From: Sthenelais limicola
Taxonomy: Eukaryota > Annelida > Polychaeta > Phyllodocida > Sigalionidae
Assembly: GCA_942159475.1 (NCBI GenBank)
Contig: OW804097.1
Location: 37,460,298-37,524,297, forward strand
Reading direction: 5' to 3'
Length of the DNA: 64,000 nt
The translations under genes and the position numbers were made by a program. Positions 1 through 10,542 of this stretch are shown here, one piece after another. The number at the start of each line of letters is the position of its first letter. Position 1 is the stretch's first letter. Under the pieces are notes generated by a model. That model searched no databases and was not told the DNA's origin. It saw nothing but the letters and a program-made list of their open reading frames with translations.

Positions 1-72
1 AACTAAACGTTAACTAAAACCTTTGGAAATCCAACCTTTGTGATTGCCTACATAATTAACAGTATACTAATT

Positions 73-217
73 GATGAAGGGAGTGTTTCCCGAAAGCTTG
101 TGAAGAATAAATAACGACCACAAAAACTCAGGGTTTATTTCCTAATCCTTAACGACCAACATCATTTACCACACCGGCCAACCCGATATACCACGATCAC
201 TTCCCACTCCACTTACT
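73..217 (+). repeat. direct repeat copy 1 (paired with 952-1096)
   Basis: About 145 bp that recurs in the same orientation at 952-1096 with only small indels. It opens with TTGATGAAGGGAGTG then TTTCCCGAAAG and ends in CCACTCCACTTACT. Two direct repeats about 880 bp apart resemble the paired repeats of a small retroelement, but no reverse transcriptase lies between them. The GATGA...CCCGAAA start resembles the hammerhead-type motif known from Penelope-like elements. That link is inference. Confidence 0.7.
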
Positions 218-640
218 AGCATATTAATTTGTTTTGCATTGAAGTTTACCCCAGACAGGGACTTTGGTAGTAGAGCGACCCACTATTAATAACATATCTT
301 ATATATTTATCCTTTATCTCCCGCTCTTTCCCATATCCCACTCTATACATCTCACTTCCTCTCAACCCGTATAAGTAGGCCCACTTCGCCTCCAAATCTC
401 ACACTTCTTTTAAATCAACACTACATAACGCTTCGACTCCCACCCACCCACTCCCAAAATCATACCCTATCTTTCTCCTCATCAATTCACAACAAAATAG
501 GGTTTTATTATATCTTCTCACCAAATTTAAAAGTTACCTTTACCACATCTTCTTTATAAATACAAATAGAAATGTTATTATATCATCCTCACCAATTTTA
601 TCAAAAATAGAACAAAATAAAATGTTATATTTAACTATAA
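218..640. other. no recognised feature
   Basis: Pyrimidine-rich, AT-rich spacer between the first direct repeat and the hairpin at 641. It has no ORF of note and no inverted repeat that I could see. Confidence 0.5.
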
Positions 641-772
641 TACCCAATGGCATGAAGGAGGTTTGGAATCAATCGAGACAGAGGGTCAAATCACACAACA
701 TCCTGAAGGGGAGGGGTTGCGATTTGACTACCATCAAGATCGATTACAAACCATACGGAGTGCCATTGGGTA
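641..772 (+). mobile_element. family F hairpin element, copy 1
   Basis: A 132-bp near-perfect inverted repeat. The ends are TACCCAATGGCA and TGCCATTGGGTA, and inner arms (AATCAATCGAGAC / ATCAAGATCGATT) follow. The loop contains CCTGAAGGGGAGGGGTTGCG. The same architecture and loop motif recur at 31503-31636, which marks this as a short transposable hairpin and not a chance palindrome. The 85-codon ORF starting at 663 is a by-product. Confidence 0.75.
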
Positions 773-951
773 TGTATTACATAGTAATCTATTGATTCAT
801 TTGTTATATCAATACTTCTTAGTATTGATGAGAAATTTTTTTTTAATTAACTACGGCCAGCTACAAACCCCATTCTGTGCGGCCAGCTATGTACTCACCA
901 CTACACATTATTGCACTTAACCTCAACTGTTTCGCCTAATAACTAACACCT

Positions 952-1096
952 GATGAAGGGAGTGTTTCCCGAAAGCTTGTGAAAGAATAAAATAACAACT
1001 ACAACACTCGGGGTTTAATTCCTAATCCTTAACGACCAACATCATTTACCACACCGGCCAACCCGATATACCACGATCTTTTCCCACTCCACTTAC
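952..1096 (+). repeat. direct repeat copy 2 (paired with 73-217)
   Basis: Second copy of the 145-bp repeat, starting CTGATGAAGGGAGTGTTTCC followed by CGAAAGC. Here the 5' end reads CTGATGA, the conserved core of a hammerhead ribozyme. An extra A precedes the GGGA/UCCC stem in both copies, so a functional fold is doubtful. Confidence 0.7.
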
Positions 1097-1739
1097 TTCT
1101 TAGTATTGTTTTTCTTGACAAATTATGTTTTTGACTTAGATTACCGCTGGAATTCAAAACTTACAGGTTGATATATTAATACTGACATATCAATTCATTT
1201 GTTATAATATCGAATTCAGCTCCTTCATACTGTTCTCCTTTACAAATAATCTGAACAATGTCTGAAAACTTTTGAAACATGCAAGGCAGTGCTACGCATC
1301 AGCCGCCAAGCACCACAACGTCACAAACCACACAAATTATGTTATTTGGTTCATTTGCTTCCATGTCAACACATAGCTATGCATAGTTGCATTGGTAAGT
1401 GATATAAGTTATCTGATGGTATGCCTGTATCACGTCACTGAAATCATATATACATGAATAATACATATCGTGCATGTCTCGGACAATGTCAAATATTCGT
1501 GCCTTCATATTGGCAAATTGTTGGTCTCGGTCTGTAAAGTGCCACAAGGAATTTCAGGATTGCTTTTACTCAGTAAGTCGATATATATGATTAACAAGAT
1601 ACTTCAGATATTGCGACTGATGCTTTAAGTCACGAATACATATTCACAATTTCAGATTCATTCATAATGGCGTCACAGGCCGTTATTACATTATTTTGCT
1701 TGAAGAAGGTGATTAATTAACTTAAAAACTAAAAAGTGA
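1097..1739. other. no recognised feature
   Basis: Unique-looking AT-rich sequence. No TIRs, splice-flanked reading frame or tandem repeat was noticed. Confidence 0.4.
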
Positions 1740-1864
1740 TCCCCCTCAGTCACTCTTGTCTATAAGCAACCTAAAAATGAAAACATTTGTACAGAGACAT
1801 CTTCTGTATAAGACACTTTGAAAAATATCAATTTTGCGACTCATTTTCATAAAACACATCACAG
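1740..1864 (+). mobile_element. family B element, 3' fragment
   Basis: Ends with TTTTGCGACTCATTTTCA and AAAACACATCACA, the inverted form of the family B terminus (TGTGATGTGTTTCAGGAAAA). The 5' half is missing. It lies 26 bp upstream of a family A copy. Confidence 0.55.
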
Positions 1865-1890
1865 ATTTGTTCACGATTCACGTAACTAAT

Positions 1891-2137
1891 GGGTCAGATT
1901 TTCAGAAAATGTACAATTCACCTTCACCAATCTTCTCAAATAACTTTTAAAAAAAATTAAGACAAAAATCAGCTTCAAAATGCTATTTAACATAGCAGCA
2001 CTGATACTTTAAATCAATGTGATACCAAATATATATATACTCAAATATACCCGTGATTCATCATTTTAGAGTCTAATTTAGCAGAACTTCCTAAATGTGT
2101 AGAGCTGCCAATTGTAAATTTTCTGAAAATCTGACCC
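1891..2137 (-). mobile_element. family A element
   Basis: Both TIRs are present (GGGTCAGATTTTCAGAAAAT / ATTTTCTGAAAATCTGACCC). It is 247 bp, slightly longer than the 235-bp norm because of an A-rich and a TA-rich expansion. No clear target duplication remains. It supplies the small minus-strand ORF that starts at 2265. Confidence 0.85.
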
Positions 2138-2610
2138 AACTTATACACAGCTGATCCATAGCAGTTCCTGATTATTTCATTATGAAACTGATCTAGAGCA
2201 GGAGCAGCTGCGATTAATTGGCACGATTCTCTCAACCATGTTGTAAGATGATTATAGCGCAACAAGATTGTTAATTATTCGTCTCTTTAGACTGGTGTAA
2301 CGTGGAGCGGTGGCTGGAACTGAGTTATCCACATTCAATTAGTACGCATTATCGACGTGTTAGCCAAGAAAGATCGGATTCCCGGTAGGAAAATGAAAAA
2401 CTGAAAATGCATTATTAATACACATGCTCGGAAATAAAAGCAATTCCATGGCAATAGGCATATTTGAAACGTCAGTTTTAGTGCCCATTTGAAACATGAC
2501 AAAGAAAAGTGAATTGAATTTAGCACTAAGACATCAATTCGTAGCTTCGTCTAATTTGTTTTGTGGTCATGCGGTCATGTTCAGGCACGATCTCCCATTC
2601 TACCTTTGAA
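2138..2610. other. no recognised feature
   Basis: AT-rich sequence between two A copies. Only short ORFs, and no repeat shared with the rest of the window was noticed. Confidence 0.4.
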
Positions 2611-2846
2611 TAGGTCAGATTCTCAGTAAATGCTCAATCTACAGATCCACATGTTTCTCATATTCTGCTAAATTAGAGTGAAAAATGATAAATACTGAGT
2701 ATATCTGAGTGTATTCTGTATTGTATTCATTCAATAAATCTGTCTGGTTATGTTAAACTTTATTTTGAACCTGATTTTCGTCTTAAATTTGGGTTATTTG
2801 AGAGGATCGGTGAAGGCGAATTGTGCATTTTCTGAAAGCTTGACCT
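2611..2846 (+). mobile_element. family A element
   Basis: A diverged copy with degenerate TIRs (TAGGTCAGATTCTCAG / CTGAAAGCTTGACCTA). The interior matches the variant with TCTACAGATCCACAT after the first TIR, also seen at 27243 and 41575, which indicates an older subfamily. Confidence 0.8.
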
Positions 2847-3293
2847 ATATGGGAAGATTTTGTGAGTTAGAGACCACTGTTTTGGCGCCAATCGGTAAGG
2901 ATATCAATGTGAAATAGTAAATATCCAACATATCCAACACTCATCTTTTCAGAGAATCTTTTCTAAGATATTCCAACATATAATCAATATGACTTATGGA
3001 TATCTTGATATCCGATGATCATGGTAATAGTTCAAAGGGATGAGCTGAGAGCAGTAATAGGTGAGATGACATAACCCTTAGCTTATGGGGGAGCACTTGG
3101 TTATAGTCATATAGACCTTGTAATTGCTTTGTGATGGTTGGTAATGGAAGAAAAGATATTATGGTATCTCCGTTACTGCAGTAATGGAGATATAGTCTCT
3201 GCAATGCACCTAATTGTTCCAGTAATAGGAATCTCTGGTAGGTAATAGGAAATATAGTCTTAGTAATGTATTTTGGGTATGTGTAATATCTGC
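2847..3293. other. no recognised feature
   Basis: Spacer with short imprecise repeats (GTAATAGGAAT, GATATC). Nothing codes and no element ends are visible. Confidence 0.4.
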
Positions 3294-3476
3294 ACCACTA
3301 TTGCAACCACTATTGCAACCACTATTGCAACCACTATTGCAACCACTATTGCAACCGCTATTGCAACCGCTATTGCAACCGCTATTGCAACCGCTATTGC
3401 AACCACTATTGCAACCACTATTGCAACCACTATTGCAACCACTATAGCAACCACTATTGCAACCACTATTACCACT
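3294..3476 (+). repeat. 12-bp minisatellite (CCACTATTGCAA)n
   Basis: About 15 tandem copies of a 12-bp unit. A central block of units carries CCGCTATTGCAA, while both flanks carry CCACTATTGCAA, as expected from local unit homogenisation. Because 12 is divisible by three, open frames arise on both strands (a CNSG repeat on one). They are not genes. Confidence 0.95.
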
Positions 3477-3717
3477 AAGCAACACAACCAATGCTAAAAG
3501 GTGAGCTGCTGATCAAAATTCAGGCGGTGTTACCAACCCTGACCTCATCCGTGGAAACTTGCTTTCCCATGGTGTTCACAAGTGATCCACATATCCTCGA
3601 GCATTTTACGACCCCTCGGGTGCTCCCTTTAGTCATCAAACTGACAATTTTGCACAAGCAGGAGCAACATTTCCCTACACAATACATACCACCCTGGCAT
3701 ACTATCCCAGTTCCTAT

Positions 3718-3951
3718 GGGTCAGACTGGCAGAAAATGTACAATTCGATCCTCTCAAATAATCCAGATTTACGACAAGAATGAGCTTCAAAATATAGTTT
3801 TACCTAGCAGAACTGGTATCTTAAAACATATCACAATGCCAAATATACTCAGATATACCGGTACCAGGTTTTCATCTTTTTTCAGCCTGACTTAGCATAT
3901 TTTACTAAATGTGTAGAACTGCCAATTGTACATTTTCTGACAATCTGACCC
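3718..3951 (-). mobile_element. family A element
   Basis: A 234-bp copy with TIRs GGGTCAGACTGGCAGAAAAT and TTTTCTGACAATCTGACCC. The flanks are CTAT and GTAT, a 4-bp duplication with one mismatch. Part of the 134-codon plus-strand ORF that starts at 3491 lies in it, so that ORF is unlikely to be real. Confidence 0.85.
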
Positions 3952-4030
3952 GTATGGGGAGGATGGCGCAGACAGGGAGCCAAGAGACAGTATAGCCTTA
4001 ATCTAAAAATAGTATTATGTATGCAAAAAT

Positions 4031-4343
4031 TATTGGGTTTTGCATATCTTATTGAGCCCATATCACTAGGTTTAAAATGTGATAATGACAGCACATCCTG
4101 GGATGTCTTCTGATGATATCTGGGATACAAATATTTGGCAACATTTTTATTGAAAATTCCCAAAAAGCTTTCACCAATATCACAGCTTGTATAACTGACC
4201 TATGTTAACCAAATGCATGATGGGAAAGGAGGGGGTAAGTGTTATGTAAACATGCATAACACATAGATTTTATACTGTACCATTAGTCCCATAGTTATAT
4301 GCGAATCTAGATTCAAAATGGCAGCTATGCAAATCCCCCTATT
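4031..4343 (-). mobile_element. family E element
   Basis: Matches the reverse complement of 39338-39661 over most of its length. Shared blocks include TACCATTAGTCCCATA and CACCAATATCACAG. The ends read ATTGGGTTTTGCATAT and ATGCAAATCCCCCTATT, an imperfect inverted repeat. A third copy runs off the window at 63878. Confidence 0.65.
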
Positions 4344-4817
4344 CCATGCGAGTGGCAATGTCATGTAGGGTAAATAAGCGTACAATGGCGCGCCTAACAA
4401 CCAGTTTACGTACACAATTTTCCTAGTTTGTGCTGGATGTACCACGTCCACGCAGAAACAAGATTCGAATTCCTAAGCAGGGTTAAATCAGGACACACAT
4501 CCCAAGAAAGAAAATATCCTGTTTATCGACTGCCTTCGATGTATTCCGTCTGTTTGAGTAATGTACATTGTGCTTATTAAATCGTATTAACCAAATGTAA
4601 ACAGTAAAGTGTACAGTGTAGTTAGACACAGCAGTGGGTGGAAGACCATGTTTTTTTTTCATTCAATTGCTGTCCTTGAGCCCATAATCTTCTCAAGCTA
4701 ATGAATGTATTTGGGTTTTTTTATGGCCAGTGTGCTTTGTGCTCGTCTACCTATATTCCAATTGTCATTTGCAAGGATGTTTGATGTTTGCTAAATACAA
4801 ATTCTGAAAAACAATTT
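4344..4817. other. no recognised feature
   Basis: AT-rich spacer before the nested palindrome. No ORF or repeat of note. Confidence 0.4.
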
Positions 4818-4858
4818 ATTATATGAGCATGCTATATGAGAGGTGCTATAAGTGGGGT
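4818..4858 (+). repeat. flank sequence repeated inverted at the palindrome centre
   Basis: The block containing GCTATATGAGAGGTGCTATA lies immediately left of the palindromic element and recurs reverse-complemented at about 5418-5460, between the two arms of that element. This suggests either a second, overlapping element with about 40-bp TIRs (4818-5460) or flank capture when the palindrome formed. Confidence 0.7.
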
Positions 4859-4866
4859 GATATAAA

Positions 4867-6020
4867 TAGAGAGAATGGGACGAGCCGGCAATAATCGAAA
4901 ATTTATAGGACTTGATTCGTCCACATAAGCACGATGCCGTAGGCAGAGTGCTTATGTGGACGAATCAAGTCCTATAAATTTTCGATTATTGCTGGCGAGT
5001 TCCATTCTATATTTATTATATGTGCATAAAATTGATCATCATCAGATATCACTGAAAAAGTATTAAAGAACTCTCAGAGAGCCCCTGCTGCCCCGCTGAG
5101 AGCACCGTCAGTAGGCTACAACGGTGAGCTGTCAGGACTGTGTGATCATGCAGTGTTTACTTACTGACTTGGTTGAACTAAAACGTTCATATCGTAGCCA
5201 TTTCTTGAGCTACAATAATAAACCTTACATCATTTGATAGAGAATTTAATTCTCTATTTAATGGTGTGGTGTTTATCATGTATTTTTATAATCACAGGTG
5301 GATTACCGATCGCGGGGATCTCCGCGGGGATCTCCGCGGAGACAGCGGAAGTGCTGAGTCAGACCTATTTTTAGACAACTACATTTTTATAGGACGCGTC
5401 CTATATGACTATTTTTATAGCACCCCACTTATAGCACCTCTCATATAGCATGCGCGTATAATAAAGATATTCATAGGACGTGTCCTATAAAAATGTAGTT
5501 GTCTAAAAAGAGCTCTGTTGATATGCTTCGTGGAGCTTTGGCTCTCCGCGAAGCGTGTAAACAAATCCCTGCGATCGGTAATCAACCTGTGATTCTGGTA
5601 CTATGATTATTAAAATACATAATAAAAACCATACCATTAAATTGAATATGAAATTCTCTATCGAATGATATACGTTTTATTAATGTGGCTCAAGAAATGG
5701 CCACAATATGAACGTTTTAATTCAACAATATAAGTAGGTCTAAATACTGCATGATCACACAGTGGGCACCATCAGTGGGGCTCTCAGTTGGGCTGTCAGC
5801 AGGGCAGCGGGGCTCTCTGTGCTTCTTTAATATTTTTTCAGTGATATCTGATGACATATGATCAAATTTTATGCACATATAATGAATATAGAATGGAACT
5901 CGCCGGCAATAATAACAAAATTATTGGACTTGATTCGTCCACATAAGCACTCTGCTTATGTGGACAAATCCCGTCCAATAAATTTTCGATTATTGCCGGC
6001 TCGTCCCATTCTCTCTATAT
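4867..6020. mobile_element. 1.15-kb nested palindromic foldback element
   Basis: The left half (4867-5405) and right half (5472-6020) are inverted copies. The ends are TAGAGAGAATGGGACGAGCC and GGCTCGTCCCATTCTCTCTA. Each end is itself a near-perfect hairpin (4869-5010 and 5886-6020) with stems such as GGACTTGATTCGTCCACATA. A smaller palindrome, TATAGGACGCGTCCTATA, lies near the centre. TA flanks are possible. No coding frame is visible. The structure fits a foldback-type DNA element; its class is unknown. Confidence 0.8.
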
Positions 6021-6124
6021 GTTTGGTTATGTTGAACTGAATTGTTAACCTTATTCTTGTCTTAAATTTCGGATTCGTTGAGAATGTTTGTGGAGGTGAA
6101 TTGTACATTTTCTGACGATTTGAC
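6021..6124 (+). mobile_element. family A 3' fragment
   Basis: Starts mid-element at GTTTGGTTATGTTGAACTG, exactly at the right edge of the palindromic element, and ends in ACATTTTCTGACGATTTGAC. The 5' half is absent on the far side of the palindrome, so this is truncation and not a simple insertion. Confidence 0.75.
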
Positions 6125-6326
6125 AATAGTAGCAAAGATATTATTGTATGATAGAATTCAATACTCTATGTATGTGTTCTACGTTTGTTCCGTCCTGTTT
6201 AATCGCCAATTAAATTGATTTATTTGAGTTTGGCCACATGAGTTATATTTTCCCTCCTAATAGGAACGCTATGTAAAAGATCCTTTATCTTGGTACTGCA
6301 TCGGTTCGCCTTAATTTATAGTGCTT

Positions 6327-6552
6327 GGGTGGAATTTTCAGAAAATGCACAATTCACATTCAGAAACCCTCTCAAATAACCCGAATTAAATACAGAAATG
6401 AGACTCAAAACATAAGCAAACAGATTCGTTGAATCGACTCAATGCCAAATATACTCAGATATACCTGGTATTCATCATATTTGTGTCCAATTTAACAGAA
6501 TTTACCAAATTTTGTAGAGCTGCCGATTGTGCATTTTCTGAAAATCTGACCC
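6327..6552 (-). mobile_element. family A element, TSD GCTT
   Basis: A 226-bp copy flanked by GCTT on both sides. The first TIR is degenerate (GGGTGGAATTTTCAG) and the second intact. Confidence 0.85.
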
Positions 6553-6840
6553 GCTTGGAGATTTGCAGCAGGATGGATCTGCTTCAGGTTTCCCCTCATA
6601 TAGAAGGATACTTCATCATGAAAGCGACAGCCTTGTGACGTTCTGGTCATCCGATCCATCTTTCTACAGGTTTAAACTCTTAATGATACATATCAAGATC
6701 TTAATTAGAGCAATTTAATAATATATCCTTTAACTAATTATACTAGTGGTCCTCAATACACTTTATATTCTATATTTCATATGACAAATGTCCCAAGGTC
6801 ATTTTTTTATGTTTTTTTTTAATTTGACAAGTTTTATTCA

Positions 6841-7268
6841 TCATACTGCCTCCTCGGCTCATACAATACTAAAACATGTTGTTAATTCAGTTTTTCATGA
6901 ACCTTTTTTTATTTTATTTTTCATTTTCCTATTTTCTACCAATTCTACTACATACACACTTTTTCCTCAAAAGCAAGTCCTCTTGGATTTTCTGATAATT
7001 ATGGGTCAGATTTTCAGAAAATGTACAATTCACCTTCGCCAATCTCAAATGACTCATCATACTGCCTCCTCGGCTCATACAATACTAAAACATGTTGTTA
7101 ATTCAGTTTTTCATGAACCCTTTTTTATTTTATTTTTCATTTTCCTATTTTCTACCAATTCTACTACATACACACTTTTTCCTCAAAAGCAAGTCCTCTT
7201 GGATTTTCTGATAATTATGGGTCAGATTTTCAGAAAATGTACAATTCACCTTCGCCAATCTCAAATGA
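6841..7268 (+). repeat. 216-bp tandem duplication including a family A end
   Basis: Two adjacent units about 216 bp long (6841-7056 and 7057 onward) are almost identical. Each contains the first ~40 bp of a family A element, starting GGGTCAG at 7003 and 7219. The in-phase length (72 codons) yields a 180-codon ORF with two identical halves. That ORF is an artefact of the duplication. Confidence 0.9.
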
Positions 7269-7356
7269 CCCAAAGTTCAGACAAAAATAAAGTTCAAAAT
7301 ACAGTTCAACCCAACCAAACAGCTTGCTAGAATCAATACAATGCCAAATATACTCG
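7219..7356 (-). mobile_element. family A 5' part, truncated
   Basis: The first ~138 bp of a family A copy (subfamily with GATTGCTAGAATCAAT), cut at CAAATATACTCG where the LINE fragment starts. The remaining 3' part is not found on the far side of the LINE. Confidence 0.75.
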
Positions 7357-8160
7357 CCTTCAGCAATAGAAAGTGTTATAGAAGGTTGGGGAGGTTCATG
7401 AATTTATTCTTTGTGTCTAAAAGTTTGTTGACAGAGATAAGGGGACCCTACATATTAAGAGATCCTGCTCGTGTTGAGGTGGATGACTGGGCCAAGGAGA
7501 GTATAAGGAGGAGCCTATTTGGAAAGGTGAAAATCATTTGGAATACCCAACCCCCTCGAATAAAAGTTCAGAATGACCCTGATAAATTTAAAATTTGTCT
7601 GATTGGGTTGCTGCAAAAACTGTTTAACGACGATGAACATAATCTTAATGGGGTTTGGGCTCTTCCTGGTGCTCTTCTTGGCCTGGGGAATTGTCCCGAC
7701 TTGTAATTCTGGTCTCACTGTGCTTGTACTTGGTTGTTTTTGATTTGTGATTTGTGCTTTTCATTTGTGCCTTGCTAGTTGGTGCGTTTACCCTCACATG
7801 GGTGATTATGGAACGTTGTAACTATTATTATACTGATAAATCTTTCTTTTCATGGATTGTCTTGATAATGAGTATGTTGACGCCCGTATGTCTATTTCTG
7901 ATGTAGTATGACGATGCTCCTCATTCTGCACTTGATCTTAACTTCTTTGTAGGTTTTTAAGATAATTTGTTTTTCTTTTTTCTTTATTTCTGATTGTAAA
8001 TCTCAGTAATACACTTTTGTTGACCTGCTCGATTTGTATAACTGTACTGGTAATTTCTTTCTTTTTTTCTTTTTTTCCATTAGCTTTGACTGAGAATATT
8101 GTGTATCACATGACGCTTGGCTAAATAAAAATATTTAAATAAATAAATAAATAAATAAAT
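7357..8160 (+). mobile_element. 5'-truncated LINE (non-LTR retrotransposon) 3' end
   Basis: Contains the tail of a reading frame (7380-7706), an untranslated region of about 420 bp, AATAAA-type signals, and a terminal (AAAT)n tract ending at 8160. This is the normal anatomy of the 3' end of a 5'-truncated non-LTR retrotransposon. It joins a family A fragment on each side. Confidence 0.65.
7380..7706 (+). pseudogene. C-terminal remnant of a LINE ORF2 (reverse transcriptase protein)
   Basis: The frame ends at a stop at 7704-7706. Residues IIWNTQPPRIKVQNDPDKFK and the following CLIGLLQKLF fit the pattern W-N-x-x-P-x-x-I-K...F-K-x-x-L...L common at the C-terminus of CR1/Jockey/I-type LINE ORF2 proteins, downstream of the reverse transcriptase. 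The catalytic domain is absent because the copy is 5'-truncated, so it cannot act. The clade is not assigned. Confidence 0.55.
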
Positions 8161-8364
8161 CCTCTCAAATAACCTAAATCTTAAGATATAAATCAAGTTC
8201 AAAACTTAGTTCAACATAACCAAAAATATTGTTTGAATCAAGGCAATTAATGTCAAATAATCTCTACTCAGATACACCTTGCATTGACCATTTTACAGTC
8301 TAATTTAGCAGAATTTACTAAATGTGTTGATCCGTCGATTGTTCGTTTTCTGAAGATCTGAACC
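8161..8364 (-). mobile_element. family A 3' part, truncated
   Basis: Starts at CCTCTCAAATAACCTAAATC directly after the LINE tail and keeps the second TIR (TTTTCTGAAGATCTGAACC). Its subfamily (ATTGTTTGAATCAAGG) differs from the fragment at 7219, so the two are not halves of one copy. Confidence 0.75.
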
Positions 8365-8560
8365 ATTATATAAATGATAGCCTATCATACACTGCCCCCG
8401 ATTGCACCTCAGCGACACCTACCGATATCAGCCTATACTTCCCAACCTAGGTAACATAATAGCCAATCATGTTCCCGATAGTGTCGCCAAGTACCAGAGT
8501 CTGCAGGGACCACTGCCAGGATCTTAAGTGGTGTATAATACCATAGCCGAGTTATATTAT

Positions 8561-8793
8561 GGGTCAGATTGTGAGAAAATGTACAATTTGCTGCTCTACA
8601 AATGTAGTAAAATATGCTAAATTAGGCTGGAAAATTATAAGTACTAGGTATATTTGAAAATATTGTGTAGTATGTTATTTCAAAATATCCGTTCTGCTAT
8701 ATTAAACTGTATTTTAAAGCTCATTTCTGTTTAAATGTGGGTTATTTGAGACGATTGGTTAAAGCGAATTGTACATTTTCTGATGATCTGACC
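8561..8793 (+). mobile_element. family A element, TSD TTAT
   Basis: A 233-bp copy with both TIRs, flanked by TTAT on each side. Confidence 0.9.
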
Positions 8794-9158
8794 CTTATAC
8801 CTAAACCGGGAGCAGAGTATAGATACTGTCAGAAGTCTGGATATAAACTCCTTCAAGTTCCTCCAAAGCAATAATTCAAAAGTTTCTTGGAAATTTGGAG
8901 ATTAGAATTAGATTTGGAGATTAGAATAGATATTAAGGCGATAATGCTTGTCTCCAATGTATCGTATCGACTCCTTTATAGGAGGCAAAGAACCTTAATT
9001 ACGTTCCCTATAGAGATTGTGTGAAGGGATTAATGTCTTCTACATGTCCAACGATCTTTAGTAATTTCACTAAGGAAGTTCTCTCTTACATAGACTTTTC
9101 AGGAAGTAATGAATCTCAATCATCAATTATTTCCATTAGACACGAAAGGGCAGTGTAT
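8794..9158. other. no recognised feature
   Basis: AT-rich spacer with a short duplication (AGATTAGAAT). Nothing else is seen. Confidence 0.4.
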
Positions 9159-9390
9159 GGGTCAGATCGTTAGAAAATTCACCTTCCCCAATCCTCTCAT
9201 ATAACCCAAAATTTAGTCAGAAATGATCTTCAAAATACAGTTTAGTATAGTAGAACAGATATCTATTTTAAAACAATATGATACCCAATATACTCAGATA
9301 TACCTGGTATTTAACATATTTCAGCCTAATTTAGTATATTTTACTAGATATGTAGAGCTGCCAATTGTACATTTTCTGACAATCTGACCC
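9159..9390 (-). mobile_element. family A element, TSD GTAT
   Basis: A 232-bp copy flanked by GTAT on both sides. A small deletion removes part of the first TIR (TTAGAAAATTCACC). Confidence 0.9.
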
Positions 9391-9446
9391 GTATGTTCCA
9401 GGCATAAAGCATATCATGGCTTAGAGCGATAGGCTTCCGTTTTGAT

Positions 9447-10144
9447 CCGGTGTCATGACGAAAAGTGACCCCCATCGAAAAGTGACCCGTGGGTCAATTT
9501 TCGGCAATCGAAAAGTGACCCACCCCATCGAAAATCGACCCCCTCTTCTTTTCTAACTTAATGTTCTGAAATAATATATTACGATGCCTGATATTGTATA
9601 TAACTTCAGTTGTTTGATATATATTTTAACATTAAGTTTCTAGTGAGTATGATAACTTATAACATATACATAATAATGTAATGAGAAATAAATATCTGTA
9701 GTAACTGTAATTTCTACCATAACATCTATAGACGCTTACTAGTTTTAAAATATAGTATAATAATCTGGATACATAATACCTATTAATAGGAACAATTATC
9801 CTCTCTCACTTTCTACACGGTAAGGGCATTATTACAATAAGCCAGCCTATTATAACACCTAGGGTGATTCAATAGGTCTAACATTTAGCGCGACAATATT
9901 AGGGAACTAAAACATATTCCATGTTGCTATATTAGCTCCATGTAGCTTCATGATTGCTGATAAATGAACGCTCAATATGGTATAAAAGTTATGTCTATAT
10001 ATCTCTGCAATAATGAGTGGGTCATTTTTAGATTGGGTGGGTCACTTTTCGATTGCCGAAAAGTGACCCATGGGTCAATTTTCGACGTCCAAAATCGACC
10101 CATGGGTCACTTTTCGACGGGGTCACTTTTCGATATCACACCGG
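9447..10144. mobile_element. CCGGTGT element 1 with GAAAAGTGACCC ladder
   Basis: A 698-bp element. The ends are CCGGTGTCATGACGAAAAGT and the reverse complement of CCGGTGTGATATCGAAAAGT. Within about 100 bp of each end the motif TCGAAAAGTGACCC, or its complement GGGTCACTTTTCGA, recurs three or four times. The middle is AT-rich with no coding frame. Compare 20068-20750, which starts with the same CCGGTGT and also carries a subterminal ladder of a different motif. Non-autonomous; superfamily not assigned. Confidence 0.7.
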
Positions 10145-10542
10145 CCTTATACCTCCCTCATACTTCTGTTTCGCCTCCTTCGGTGTTCAGTGATCTATTC
10201 AGGCGATAATACAGTAAGACAGGCCACCTACAGGGCCCGCACAGCACGGGGTGATATATCTACAAAGCCAAGTTATCTACTTCCTATTTAGAATAGAAAA
10301 TTATCGTCAGCGGTAAGTCACAGACTCTGGCTTGAATACCCAAATGGTCGGATCTCATTTACGAACGCTCAATCTCTGTTATCACTGGCTAGCTGCGGGG
10401 AGACTCTATAGAGGGGGTAAAGCACTCAAAGGACTGCACTACTATGGATGGTTCATAAAGATATGGATCTGAGCTGGAAATAAATTGCTCTGGAAATCCT
10501 GTGGAAATCATTAATCTAAAGGACACCATGCACCTAACCATT
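10145..10542. other. no recognised feature
   Basis: Mixed sequence between two elements, with no repeat or convincing ORF. Confidence 0.4.

Noticed and set aside
3294..3476. CRISPR-like array
   Set aside because: Contiguous 12-bp units without spacers; a simple minisatellite.
3210..3497. Three overlapping ORFs with CNSG, VAIV and TIAT repeats
   Set aside because: All are translations of the 12-bp minisatellite in different frames.
3491..3895. 134-codon ORF
   Set aside because: Over half of it is a family A element read through, and it has no domain.
6788..7330. 180-codon ORF with two identical halves
   Set aside because: Created by a 216-bp tandem duplication that includes a family A end; no independent coding evidence.
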